A DNA stretch of 64,000 nucleotides from Diphasiastrum complanatum (taxonomy: Eukaryota; Streptophyta; Lycopodiopsida; Lycopodiales; Lycopodiaceae): assembly GCA_029204225.1 (NCBI GenBank), contig CM055103.1, positions 43,968,604 through 44,032,603 of the forward strand, read 5' to 3'. The notes beneath the pieces are model-generated. The model saw nothing but the letters and a program-made list of their open reading frames with translations, was not told the DNA's origin and did no database searches. Positions 56,140-64,000 of this stretch are shown one piece after another (within the stretch, counting starts at the first letter, position 1; each line of letters starts with the position of its first letter). Made by a program: the position numbers and the translations under genes.

Positions 56140-57285
56140 AGTTTCCCATATTTTTTTATCTTCACCCTTAGCTAATGAAACTATGTACCTATGCTGACTA
56201 GGTACTTCTGGTAGTTTAAGCTTTTTAACCAGGGTGTGGTTGATGAAATTATTTAACGTTCTTGTTTGGCTTTCTCAAAATCATCTGGTTTTAAGGGCTG
56301 TATGAGTGAAGGGCGTTTCTGAGGAGCTTCACCTTTAAATTTATCTTCTTTCTTTCTTTTTAAAAATTTCTTTTTAAATTGAAAGTCTTTCTGAGGAAGG
56401 CTGCTCAGAAAGTGGTTGCTGCCTCGCTCTCTTCCTACCCACTGAATCATCATAGATTTGAGCATATCTGAGAGCTTGCTCAAGGGTAGTAGGCGAGTTT
56501 CTCTGGACCTCTACTTTATATTCATCTTTGAGGCCACGGACAAATCCCCTGATTTTCTGATAGTCATCCATATTTTTAATCTTTAAAATTGCTTCTCGAT
56601 ACTGCGAGATATATTGGATGAGGGATTTATCCATTATTGTTCTTTCCCAGGCTTTCCAGGCTCTATCCAGTTCATTTTCTGGTAGAAATTCTCTTAGGAA
56701 AGCTTCTTCAAAAGCTTTCCATGACCGGGGAGTCTACCCAGTCTCTTGGAGATTTAACCACCATTTATAGGCCATAGGCCCTAAGGAAAGACTGGCCTCA
56801 ATTGCTTGCAAATGGTCAGGGGTCTGTTTAAGAGCATGAATGTTCTTCCATTTGCTGAGGAAGGTTTGTAGAGTATCTGCATTTCTATCCTTCTCTTCCC
56901 CATTAAAAGTAGGAGGTTTTAAATCTTTAAAAACACTGGGGTGAGACCGTAAAGTCTCACCCGAAACTGATGGAAGTGGAGAAGGGGATAACTGAGAAGT
57001 GGAGGGAAGGCTTCCTTTCGTGGAACTCAAAATCAAGTTTTTGAGTTCAGCGAACGAGTCGTCCACACTGGACTTGAAATTGGATAATGCCAACTTCAGA
57101 TCATCCACTTCTGTTACCAATTGGAGGAACTGCTCCTTGGTAACTAGATCGTCGAGTTCTTCGGCGAACTGTTCCTGTTCTTCTACTTCCATGGGTTCCT
57201 TCCCTTTTCTGTAAGCCAAGGCTTCTGTTTCAAGTTCGTCGAAGCCTCTCTCCTGGGGTTGATCAGGTCCCTGAGGAGTGGTCAT
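56140..57285 (-). pseudogene. Ty3 gag, broken, fused to a protease remnant
   Basis: It starts MTTPQGPDQPQERGFDELET at 57285, with a helical acidic N-terminus (DDLVTKEQFLQLVTEVDDLK). The capsid core is FKDLKPPTFNGEEKDRNADT, ALKQTPDHLQAIEASLSLGP, KWWLNLQ; then a TAG at 56734-56736. In the same frame follow RSWKAFEEAFLREFLPENEL, FVRGLKDEYKVEVQ and ALRYAQIYDDSVGRKR, then a frameshift near 56430. After KAKQER the reading passes to [18 protein letters not shown], protease sequence lying downstream of the catalytic DTG. The zinc knuckle and DTG are therefore deleted. Confidence 0.82.
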
Positions 57286-58167
57286 CTTCGAAACTGAAAG
57301 AGAGCTACTTTAACTTTTGAAGGAAAAAAGTCTAAAAGACTAATTTACAACTGTACAAGGGAAAGGAAAGATAACTTAGCTGTTTCTGAGGACTGTACTT
57401 CCAAAGAAAGAATGAAGGGGAACCCTTTCAGCTCTTTTCCCCAAGATTTCAGACCTGCTGTCCCGAAAAATGCCAGTTTGAAGCTTCAAAACGGTGCCAA
57501 ATTTCCCGGTTCTCTGAGGATAGTAGCTCGCTGGTCTGATTGCAACCCAACTGGCTCATTTACTTCTGATTTGAGACCCAAAAAGTATTTCAATTTCTGA
57601 TTTTGGTGTCTCCCTACCCTCGCTGGCTGGACAGCCACCTGTCTGGCCAAATTTTCTAAAATTTAAGGCCCAAAACTTGCTTGAAACTCTGATCTGACTT
57701 CAAGTAGTAGGTCGCTGGTCTGTGGCAATCTAGTTTGATGTTCAAACTACTGAAAAATTCTCAAAAACAGTGATGAAAAACCAATTTTTCACCTCCCTGT
57801 CCAGCGCTGGCCCTTCTAAGAAAATTTGCTTGAAAACCCCTCAAACTTCCTTGGATTTCTCTGAAATTTCAGAGGTAGATGTCTGATCCCACAGCGATGG
57901 ACCTGCTCGCTGGTTTCTACTCTAAATCCTTTCTAAAATCTCCTATCAGATGTCTGAAATCTGATATAGATTGCTGCCTTTCCAGCGATTTACCTACAGA
58001 AGGAATTCTACTTCCTTCAACTGTAAATTCTCAGTGAATTTCAAGGGTTTTAAGGCTGCACCTACAGCGATTCTCCTCCTCTAATCTTTTCTGAGAACCT
58101 GAGAAACACTTCCTATCTTCTGATAGCTTTCTCTACTGCTGCTCCTGAACTCCCTAGGATGGAGATG
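57286..58167 (-). other. Long 5' leader of the deleted Ty3 element
   Basis: About 880 bp between primer site and gag without a long frame. Words such as CTCGCTGG(T/C) recur at roughly 180-200-bp spacing (near 57526, 57709, 57908), together with TTTTC..AAATTT..GCTTGAAA segments, giving a degenerate repeated leader. A role in RNA packaging is possible but unproven. Confidence 0.5.
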
Positions 58168-58179
58168 GCTTTGATACCA
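58168..58179 (-). promoter_or_regulatory. Primer-binding site (variant)
   Basis: Minus strand TGGTATCAAAGC, one base away from the initiator-methionine primer site TGGTATCAGAGC, one base after the 5' LTR. Confidence 0.85.
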
Positions 58180-58180
58180 G

Positions 58181-58538
58181 TGTAATAGATCCTAACACCA
58201 CAGTAGGGCAAATACTAACTGATCCACCCAACCTTGCCTACTCCCTGATATAGAGTAAGCCCCTCCTAGCCCAGTGTGAGGAGTGGTAGCATGCTACTGC
58301 CAAGTGTCGGCCACGTGGCACTGACGTGGCCGACTGCACGTCGGGACCCAACTGGGGGCCCTATCCTGCTGACAGGGTCCCTAGGCTGTGTTAGGCCCGC
58401 CATGGCTATGGACCGTGTTGGGGCACACTACTCACACTGTCTTGCCCTGTTGGTCATGTACGCTGGACACGACCCTGACTGTGGTATCTGACCTATCTGT
58501 GTTCTCTAGGGTTCGGCACTGGTTACGAGCTCGTAACA
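58181..58538 (-). repeat. 5' LTR of deleted Ty3 element
   Basis: A 358-bp LTR nearly identical to 54568-54925. The flank beyond it (CTCCCTCCCCTC) resembles the element's own polypurine complement, which may be chance. Confidence 0.92.
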
Positions 58539-59676
58539 CTCCCTCCCCTCACCATGGAAGAAAAATGCTCCCCATCCTCTATGTGCTGAAATGTACTGGC
58601 GCGCCAAAGATCGCTAGCAACCATCTGTAGAAGTTGTGCCCTGCACCTGATCAAACGGTCGATGACCACCAAGTCGAAAGCAAAGCGTGTGGGGGCTGGC
58701 TTCCAAAGGTCCAAATGACTGAACACCCGGAACATGCCAAGAACACGCCTCTTTCTGGTGACAAAAGTCACCAGGAAGAGGGCCTCGCGGACGATGGCTC
58801 TAACCTAGGGAAGTGCACCTATGTTTCCCATGAGAAGGTCTATGCCATGCGCTGCACAGGGGGTATCGACGATGTGAGGGAACTCGGCCTCTAGCAAGAC
58901 ACCCATCTGAACGCAGTTGGTGGCATTGACCATCACCACCGTAACGACATGTTGGGGGCCTATGGACAGGATGGAAGACCTAATGACATCGTACATGAAC
59001 TCTGCAGATATGACTCTCCCCCCCTACTGCAATCCATGACCCTCAAAAATTATGTGCCCATGCAGCTGGAGACCAAGATGTTGAGGATCAACCTCCTCAT
59101 GACATCAATCCAGCTGTCGGACATGATGCTGCAATCATATGTGGCCCAGTGGCGACGTAGAGGCTCCATCTCTCTAGACAAGGACTCGACCCTATCTCTC
59201 AGCATGTGTGTGCGGACAACCTCTGAACTAGGGACTCTCCAACTAGGGTTGACAAACTGTGCAAGGCGGAATGCCCTCAAATACTATGTGCCCATGCAGC
59301 TGGAGACCAAGATGTTGAGGATCAGCCTCCTCCTGACATCAATCCAGCCATCGGACATGATGCTGCAACCATATGTAGCCCAGTGGCGGCGTAGAGGCTC
59401 CATCTCTCTAGACAAGGACTCGACCCTATCTCTCAGCATGTGTGTGCGGACAACCTCTGAACTAGGGACTCTCCAACTAGGGCTGACAGACTGTGCAAGG
59501 CGGAATGCCCTTCTGAAGGGCTCAGAGTCGGTGATGGCAAATGGAAGGGTCAGCTCATAAATCAAACTAGCCACGGCCTGTGTGGCCTCTCTGTCCATGT
59601 GTGGCTGATGCGCAAGCGAATGGTCTGCTGCGTAAGGGCTCTCCCTGCTGGGCGACGGGTAGTGGACCTCCAGCAT
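58539..59676 (-). pseudogene. hAT transposase 5' half with DUF659-like region (copy X2)
   Basis: Minus-strand reading from 59676: SRESPYAADHSLAHQPHMDR, LPFAITDSEPFRRAFRLAQ, PSWRVPSSEVVRTHMLRDRV, HWATYGCSIMSDGWIDVRRR, LILNILVSSCMGT. A second copy of this ~78-residue unit follows (59051-59284). Then VIRSSILSIGPQHVVTVVMV and FPHIVDTPCAAHGIDLLMGN (58805-58996), typical of plant hAT transposases with the DUF659 domain. Then RRVLGMFRVFSHLDLWKPAP and ASDLWRASTFQHIEDGEHF to the LTR insertion. I see no BED finger. Frameshifts and stops break it. Confidence 0.8.
59051..59518 (-). repeat. 234-bp in-frame tandem duplication in the transposase gene
   Basis: TATGTGCCCATGCAGCTGG at 59051 recurs at 59285; the two 234-bp units differ at a few positions. 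234 bp equals 78 codons, so the DUF659-like segment is duplicated in frame. Confidence 0.92.
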
Positions 59677-59874
59677 GGTGCACTAGCCGTGACGGGAATG
59701 GATGATGACGCGACAGGCTGGCAGGGCAACGAGGGCTGGAAAAAGTTTGGGACAGAAGAAGTGAGGGGGGCGGGTAGTTTAGGTTAAAAAAAAAATATTA
59801 ATATATTGTGGTACCGCGGTACCATACTGGTCCCGTGGTAACGGGATCCGCAGTACCCAGTACCACGGGACCTA

Positions 59875-59911
<37 letters not shown>

Positions 59912-59914
59912 TAG
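59677..59914. repeat. Right terminal module of hAT-like copy X2
   Basis: It contains a perfect 16-bp palindrome TGGTACCGCGGTACCA (59809-59824), a hairpin with perfect 10-bp arms GGTCCCGTGG/CCACGGGACC (59829-59872) enclosing GGATCC..AGTACC sequence, and CTATGAT(AT)n..TCATAG (59872-59914). In opposite orientation the order (AT)n palindrome then GC hairpins mirrors 40937-41077. Bases 59677-59800 are the gene's 5' leader; no signal is recognised there. Confidence 0.7.
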
Positions 59915-59928
59915 GTGCAGCGAATCGT

Positions 59929-60395
59929 AGTTATGATCAAAATCTCAGGTGTTGAATCAATGAAGCATAAAAGACAGCAATAGACTAAAGCCCTACAAGC
60001 AATAGACAAGGCAATAGGTTCTCCCACGAAGATCCCAAGCAATACCAATCAATAATCTGAAAAATGAGTGTACAAATGCCTCTATAAATACCCTACCAAT
60101 GAACCCTAAAATAGGAATTCAAAAGTAAAGGGAGGCAAAATGTAGAGGGAAAATAGTGCGCCCTCCTACGGGCCCCCACTCCACATATAACCATATAATA
60201 AGGGCCCAAGGCCAGTCAATGTCATAAAAAAGGACCCAGTGCGGGTCATAAGCATATAAAAAGGCTCTGGGGCCTGTACATGACTAATATAAAATGCGTA
60301 ATCAAAAATATACATAACCAATAGTAAATGTAAAGAGGGGCCTGCGGAATATATGCAGAGTAGCCCAGTAGGCCTGTATACTGTAGTCTGTAACT
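59929..60395 (-). repeat. 3' LTR of Ty3 chromovirus
   Basis: About 467 bp, starting AGTTACAG in element orientation at 60395, right after the purine tract GCCAGGGAG. The far end is set at 59929 by analogy (AGTTAT on the plus strand) and is less sure, since the 5' LTR is outside the window. It holds GAGGGAAAATAGTGCGCCC (60145 onward). Confidence 0.7.
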
Positions 60396-60471
60396 CTCCC
60401 TGGCTATAAAGAACATTGCCCCCAATGTAGGCAAAATAAGATAAGAACCAGTGCCAGAGAAAAATACTGCA

Positions 60472-61749
60472 TCAAGATATCCCATCTGAGAAAGGAACAT
60501 CAAGAGAAGCCAGAGCATCCCGAGAAGCAATGGTAGCTGCAATTGAGCGAGCCTGATCAGCCAGGATAGGGGTATGATAAAAAACATCAATGGGCTCCCA
60601 AGTAGCCTCCTCAATAGGACGACCATCCCACTGGACCAAAAACTGAACTTGTCGATGGCGACGACTATGCAATAAGCGCACCTGTAAAATAGCAACTGGC
60701 AGGAATGGAAAAAGCTCTGGATCTGTAGGAAATGAGGAATCTCGAGGAGCATCATCCCCAATAGCAGCACGTAATAAACTGACATGAAAGATATCACAAG
60801 CCCGAGTAGCAGCAGGTAACTCAAGACAATATGTGACTGGACTGAAGCGCTCAAGAATCTGAAAAGGCCCATAATAGCGCGGTGCAAGCTTCTCAGTAGA
60901 AGCAAGACCCTGTACAAAACGATGGCGAGCAAAGCGTAACCGGAGAAAAACAGTATCTCCCTCTGCAAACTCAACATGGCGCCGATGACGATCAACAATG
61001 GTCCTACACCGCTGCTGAATATGTTGTAAATGAGTAGCAGCTCTAGTAATAATCTCCCGAGCACTCGAAAGATAAGATGAAATAGTAACAGGTGCATCAT
61101 TTGGAGGAGCAGGTATACCAGGTAGAACTGGTGAGTATCCATGAGCAAGCAGGAAAGGAGAAACACCTGTGCTGGAACTAATAGAACTGTTATAACTATA
61201 CTCAGCCAAACATAAATGCTGATCCCAATCACGACCAGAAGGAGAAACATAATGTCGTAAATAATCCTCCAATACCCGGTTAATAACCTCAAACTGACCA
61301 TCCGCAGAAGAATGATAAGCAGTGCCCATAAGTATCCTAACATCCAAGATACACATAAGCTTTGTCCAAAAACCTGATGTAAACTTGGTATCCCGATCAG
61401 TAAGTATAGATCGTGGGAGACCATGTAAGCGGAAAATCTCAGAAATAAATATACAACCACACTGCTCTGCTGTAATAGTACGTCGGACTGGTATGAAATG
61501 AGCTTGTTTAGAAAACCTATCAACTACCACCAAACAAGAATCATGACCACCCTGAGTACGGGGAAGACCTAAAATGAAGTCCATAGATATATCAGTCCAC
61601 TGGCGGGAAGGAATAGGCCAACTTTGAAGGAGACCGCCAGGTTTTTCACGGGAATACTTGTTACGAAGGCAAAAATCACAAGTATGAATAAGGTGGGAAA
61701 GCTCACGCGTCATGGAAGGCCAATAAAAATGTTCTTTCAAACGAAACAA
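60472..61749 (-). CDS. Ty3 integrase with chromodomain
   Basis: It inserts the element cDNA into chromatin. Open for 425 codons: FRLKEHFYWPSMTRELSHLI; the zinc finger end CDFCLRNK; the DDE core with TDISMDFILGLPRTQGG (first Asp), ILTDRDTKFTSGF (second Asp) and FEVINRVLEDYLRHYV (Glu). DNA-binding sequence follows (EGDTVFLRLRFARHRFVQGL, KLAPRYYGPFQILERFS), then a chromodomain-like end (VQFLVQWDGRPIEEATWEPI). All catalytic residues are present. The final ~35 residues (ARSIAATIASRDALASLDV) form a tail. It is separated from the upstream pol part by one TAG. Confidence 0.9.
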   Translation of the reverse strand: MFRLKEHFYWPSMTRELSHLIHTCDFCLRNKYSREKPGGLLQSWPIPSRQWTDISMDFILGLPRTQGGHDSCLVVVDRFSKQAHFIPVRRTITAEQCGCIFISEIFRLHGLPRSILTDRDTKFTSGFWTKLMCILDVRILMGTAYHSSADGQFEVINRVLEDYLRHYVSPSGRDWDQHLCLAEYSYNSSISSSTGVSPFLLAHGYSPVLPGIPAPPNDAPVTISSYLSSAREIITRAATHLQHIQQRCRTIVDRHRRHVEFAEGDTVFLRLRFARHRFVQGLASTEKLAPRYYGPFQILERFSPVTYCLELPAATRACDIFHVSLLRAAIGDDAPRDSSFPTDPELFPFLPVAILQVRLLHSRRHRQVQFLVQWDGRPIEEATWEPIDVFYHTPILADQARSIAATIASRDALASLDVPFSDGIS

Positions 61750-61755
61750 GGACTT

Positions 61756-63981
61756 CTAAAAACCAAAATGGCCACCAACAAGAGAGGAATGGGCATCAAG
61801 AAGGAGCTGTGGACGTATGTCGAGAGTGTTGGGAATACATAACGAACCATAGTGAAACAAACGATGATTAACAATGGAATAAACCTGGTGAGGGTGAGAG
61901 GAAGGACGAGAGGCAGACGACATAACATCACGAAAGTCTGGACATGTGGCATAAGCCTGAGGAAGATCATCATACCAAGAGTGGGGAGACGTAACAAGAC
62001 TGTAAGTAAGAGCAGGTAAACGAGACAAAGCATCAGCAACAGCGTTACTTTTACCAGGCTTATAATGAATATCAAAATGAAAGGACTGTAAAAACTGAAG
62101 CCAACGGTACTGACAATCACTAAGATCCTTTTGTGTATACAAATAACGAAGTGACTGGTGATCAGTAAAAACATCAAACGGAACACGATACAGATAATGA
62201 CGCCACTTCTTTAAAGCAAAAATGATAGCAAGCAACTCTTTTTCATGAGTGGAATAGTGCTGCTCATACGAACGAAGACGACGGGATTCATATGCAATAA
62301 CACACTGACGCTGACATAACAAAGCACCTAATCCTGTGGAACTAGCATCAGTCTCAACAGCAAAACGCTGGGAAAAATCTAGAAGACATAAAACAGGGGC
62401 AGTGGTAAGCTTGACCTTCAAAGTATCAAAAGCTGACTGACATGCGGGAGTCCAAGCAAACGAAGTTTCCTTTTTCAACAGAGCATGCAAAGGAGATGCA
62501 AGAGTGGCAAAATAAGCAATTAGTTTACGAAGATGGATAGCAAGACCAAGAAACATACGAACATCATGAACATCAGCAGGCACAGGCCATGAAAGAATAG
62601 AACGGACCTTACAAGGGTCGAGACGAACAGTACCATTAGTAACAAAAAAGCCCAAAAACTCGATTTGTACAACAGCAAAAGAACATTTAGAATGTTTAGC
62701 ATACAGATGATGAGTAACTAACAAAACAAAAACAGAACGAACGTGCTGAACATGAAGAGAGAGAGTGGTGCTATAAATGAGGATATCGTCAAAATAAACA
62801 ACGACACACTTTCCAAGCAGAGGACGAAAAATGTTATTCATGACATTATGAAAAGTGGGCGGGCCATTGGTAACACCAAAAGGAAGGACACGAAACTCAT
62901 ACAGACCAAAGTGGGTACGGAAAGCTGTCTTGTGCTCATCAGGAGGATGCATACGAATCTGGTGATAACCGGAACGGAGGTCAAGTTTAGAAAAGATCTT
63001 GGCTTGGCCTAACTGGTCAAACAGGTCATCCATATGAGGGATAGGGTACTGATTACGGATAGTAAGTCTATTTAAAGCACGATAATCAAGACATAGACGT
63101 TTAGTACCATCCTTCTTATCAATAAGTAAAACACGAGCACCAAAAGGACTGTGGCTAGGAACAATAAGGCCTTGACGTAATAAATCAGACACCTGACGCT
63201 GGACTTCCTCGCGCTCAACAATAGACATACGAAAAGGAGGACGAGAAGGAGGTGATGCAGAGGAAACAAGGTCTATATGGTGGTTGACATCTCGTAAAGG
63301 TGGTAACTGAGTCGGCTCTCTAAAAACATGCTCAAATTCACGCAACAGTTCAGGAAATACCTGTGGCAAAGGTGGTGCATCCGCAATAGGCTGAACTGGC
63401 TGAACTGAAAGAATAGCCGCATAGTGGGCCTTCGGGAGGCTCCGTATGAACTGCTTCCCGGAAATAAGCTGATTGTCCTGCCGAGAATCAATACCGGAAA
63501 ATATATGCTGAGTACCATCATGAGAGAATGTCAATGTCTGCTGCTGGAGGTCTACTGTAACCGCACCAAGGGATGCAAACCAATCAGCACCGAGGATAAG
63601 ATCGTACCGTGTAAGTGGAATAATATGAAAATCTACCTGACCAAGGAAGTCTCCAATCCGATATGAAAGCTGCTGATACATCTGTGTGCTAGGAAAAGAG
63701 TGTGCGCTGGCAACCTCAACATGCAGGGGATGAGGCGTAGTGATTGGCATAGCACGAATGCGTATAGTAACATGACTGCTGAGAAACGAGTGAGTGCTAC
63801 CCGTGTCAACAAGGGCAATAAACTCACGACCAGTGATACGTACGCGAAGACGGATATGGCGTGGACCCGGCTTACCGGCCCAAGTAGCATAAGCAAGCTG
63901 AGCATGGCATTCAGCTAGATCAGGGGGAGGGAACAGGCTCAGTGGGTGTGGCAAACTGATCAACAGGTGGGTCATCATCAA
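61756..63981 (-). CDS. Ty3 protease-reverse transcriptase-RNase H
   Basis: Open for 741 codons on the minus strand. Protease: AYATWAGKPGPRHIRLRVRI, active site [103 protein letters not shown], catalytic VVYFDDILIYSTT. RNase H: FAVETDASSTGLGALLCQRQ, YSTHEKELLAIIFALKKWRH and VFTDHQSLRYLYTQKDLS. It ends LVGGHFGF then TAG (61756-61758). The true start lies at or beyond the window edge, probably as a gag-pol fusion. No key residue appears lost. Confidence 0.9.
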   Translation of the reverse strand: MMMTHLLISLPHPLSLFPPPDLAECHAQLAYATWAGKPGPRHIRLRVRITGREFIALVDTGSTHSFLSSHVTIRIRAMPITTPHPLHVEVASAHSFPSTQMYQQLSYRIGDFLGQVDFHIIPLTRYDLILGADWFASLGAVTVDLQQQTLTFSHDGTQHIFSGIDSRQDNQLISGKQFIRSLPKAHYAAILSVQPVQPIADAPPLPQVFPELLREFEHVFREPTQLPPLRDVNHHIDLVSSASPPSRPPFRMSIVEREEVQRQVSDLLRQGLIVPSHSPFGARVLLIDKKDGTKRLCLDYRALNRLTIRNQYPIPHMDDLFDQLGQAKIFSKLDLRSGYHQIRMHPPDEHKTAFRTHFGLYEFRVLPFGVTNGPPTFHNVMNNIFRPLLGKCVVVYFDDILIYSTTLSLHVQHVRSVFVLLVTHHLYAKHSKCSFAVVQIEFLGFFVTNGTVRLDPCKVRSILSWPVPADVHDVRMFLGLAIHLRKLIAYFATLASPLHALLKKETSFAWTPACQSAFDTLKVKLTTAPVLCLLDFSQRFAVETDASSTGLGALLCQRQCVIAYESRRLRSYEQHYSTHEKELLAIIFALKKWRHYLYRVPFDVFTDHQSLRYLYTQKDLSDCQYRWLQFLQSFHFDIHYKPGKSNAVADALSRLPALTYSLVTSPHSWYDDLPQAYATCPDFRDVMSSASRPSSHPHQVYSIVNHRLFHYGSLCIPNTLDIRPQLLLDAHSSLVGGHFGF

Positions 63982-64000
63982 GAATATGAAGGCATATGGC

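Larger units (their letters stand above)
54568..58538 (-). mobile_element. Internally deleted Ty3-type LTR retrotransposon
   Basis: A 3,971-bp minus-strand element with 358-bp LTRs (54568-54925 and 58181-58538; TGTTACG...ATTACA in element orientation) and primer site TGGTATCAAAGC (58168-58179). The flanks ATCCC (54563-54567) and CTCCC (58539-58543) look like a 5-bp target duplication with one mismatch. It keeps gag, part of protease and most of RT. The zinc knuckle/protease active site and the RNase H/integrase block are deleted. The LTRs differ at only a few positions. It sits inside the transposase gene of X2. Confidence 0.9.
59929..64000 (-). mobile_element. Autonomous-type Ty3 chromovirus, 3' part
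   Basis: This minus-strand element runs off the right edge. It has the 3' LTR (59929-60395), integrase with chromodomain (60472-61749), and protease-RT-RNase H (61756-63981) ending just inside the window. A gag would lie to the right. One TAG separates the two coding parts; otherwise the pol frame is continuous. It shares protease, chromodomain, purine tract (CCAGGGAG before AGTTA) and an LTR block with the non-autonomous elements at 1-2409 and 22873-29914, making its family the candidate helper. Confidence 0.88.

Noticed and set aside
60246-61523. 425-codon hydrophobic minus-strand frame
   Set aside because: It overlaps the integrase in another frame and has no recognisable motif. The integrase frame has catalytic residues and co-linear homology.

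Overview
The window is repeat-dense nuclear DNA of a land plant. Its Ty3-type and small LTR elements carry the plant-typical initiator-methionine tRNA primer site (TGGTATCAGAGC), one gene has short GT-AG introns, and there are plant-style hAT and Ty1/copia sequences. The abundance of LINEs ending in (TC)n, in several subfamilies, would suit a large seed-free-plant genome such as a fern or lycophyte, but that is only an impression. I see no host gene, rRNA or CRISPR array. Every recognisable coding region belongs to a transposable element, and nearly all are broken.

Layout. 1-2409: 3' part of a non-autonomous Ty3-like LTR element (+), which sits in a LINE tail. 2499-9190: anonymous DNA, a truncated LINE, and degenerate LTR-element sequence (-). 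9195-14758: LINE pieces A and B. 15181-16790: a tandem duplication whose second copy holds a 403-bp TRIM-type element; its LTRs carry a tRNA-like sequence with complete A and B boxes. 17371-22872: LINEs D and E. E is split at 22872/29915 by a complete 7.04-kb non-autonomous Ty3 element (-, CAGAT target duplication), which itself contains a Ty1/copia fragment between two copies of its protease region. 30307-40023: LINEs F, G and H (+), head to tail. G is the most complete copy. 40937-43582: left part of an hAT-like DNA transposon. 43583-50950: LINE pieces L, I and J (-), also head to tail. 51165-59914: a second hAT-like copy, split by a 3.97-kb deleted Ty3 element (54568-58538). 59929-64000: an autonomous-type Ty3 chromovirus (-), running off the right edge.

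How the parts relate. The LINEs encode an ORF1 (coiled coil plus RNA-binding domain) and an ORF2 (APE-type endonuclease, reverse transcriptase, C-terminal CCHC finger). They end in a short hairpin, a conserved AAAAGACRTTAATAAAGC-like stretch and a (TC)n tail, and the next LINE usually starts directly at the previous tail. The Ty3 element at the right edge keeps protease, RT, RNase H, integrase and chromodomain. The elements at 1 kb and 23-30 kb share its protease, its chromodomain and an LTR block, but RT/RNase H/integrase core is replaced by a cryptic sequence, so they are plausibly mobilised by a relative of the right-edge element.

All boundaries were read by eye. Target duplications, LTR ends and primer sites are the firmest calls; ancient fragments and unlabelled spacers are the weakest.
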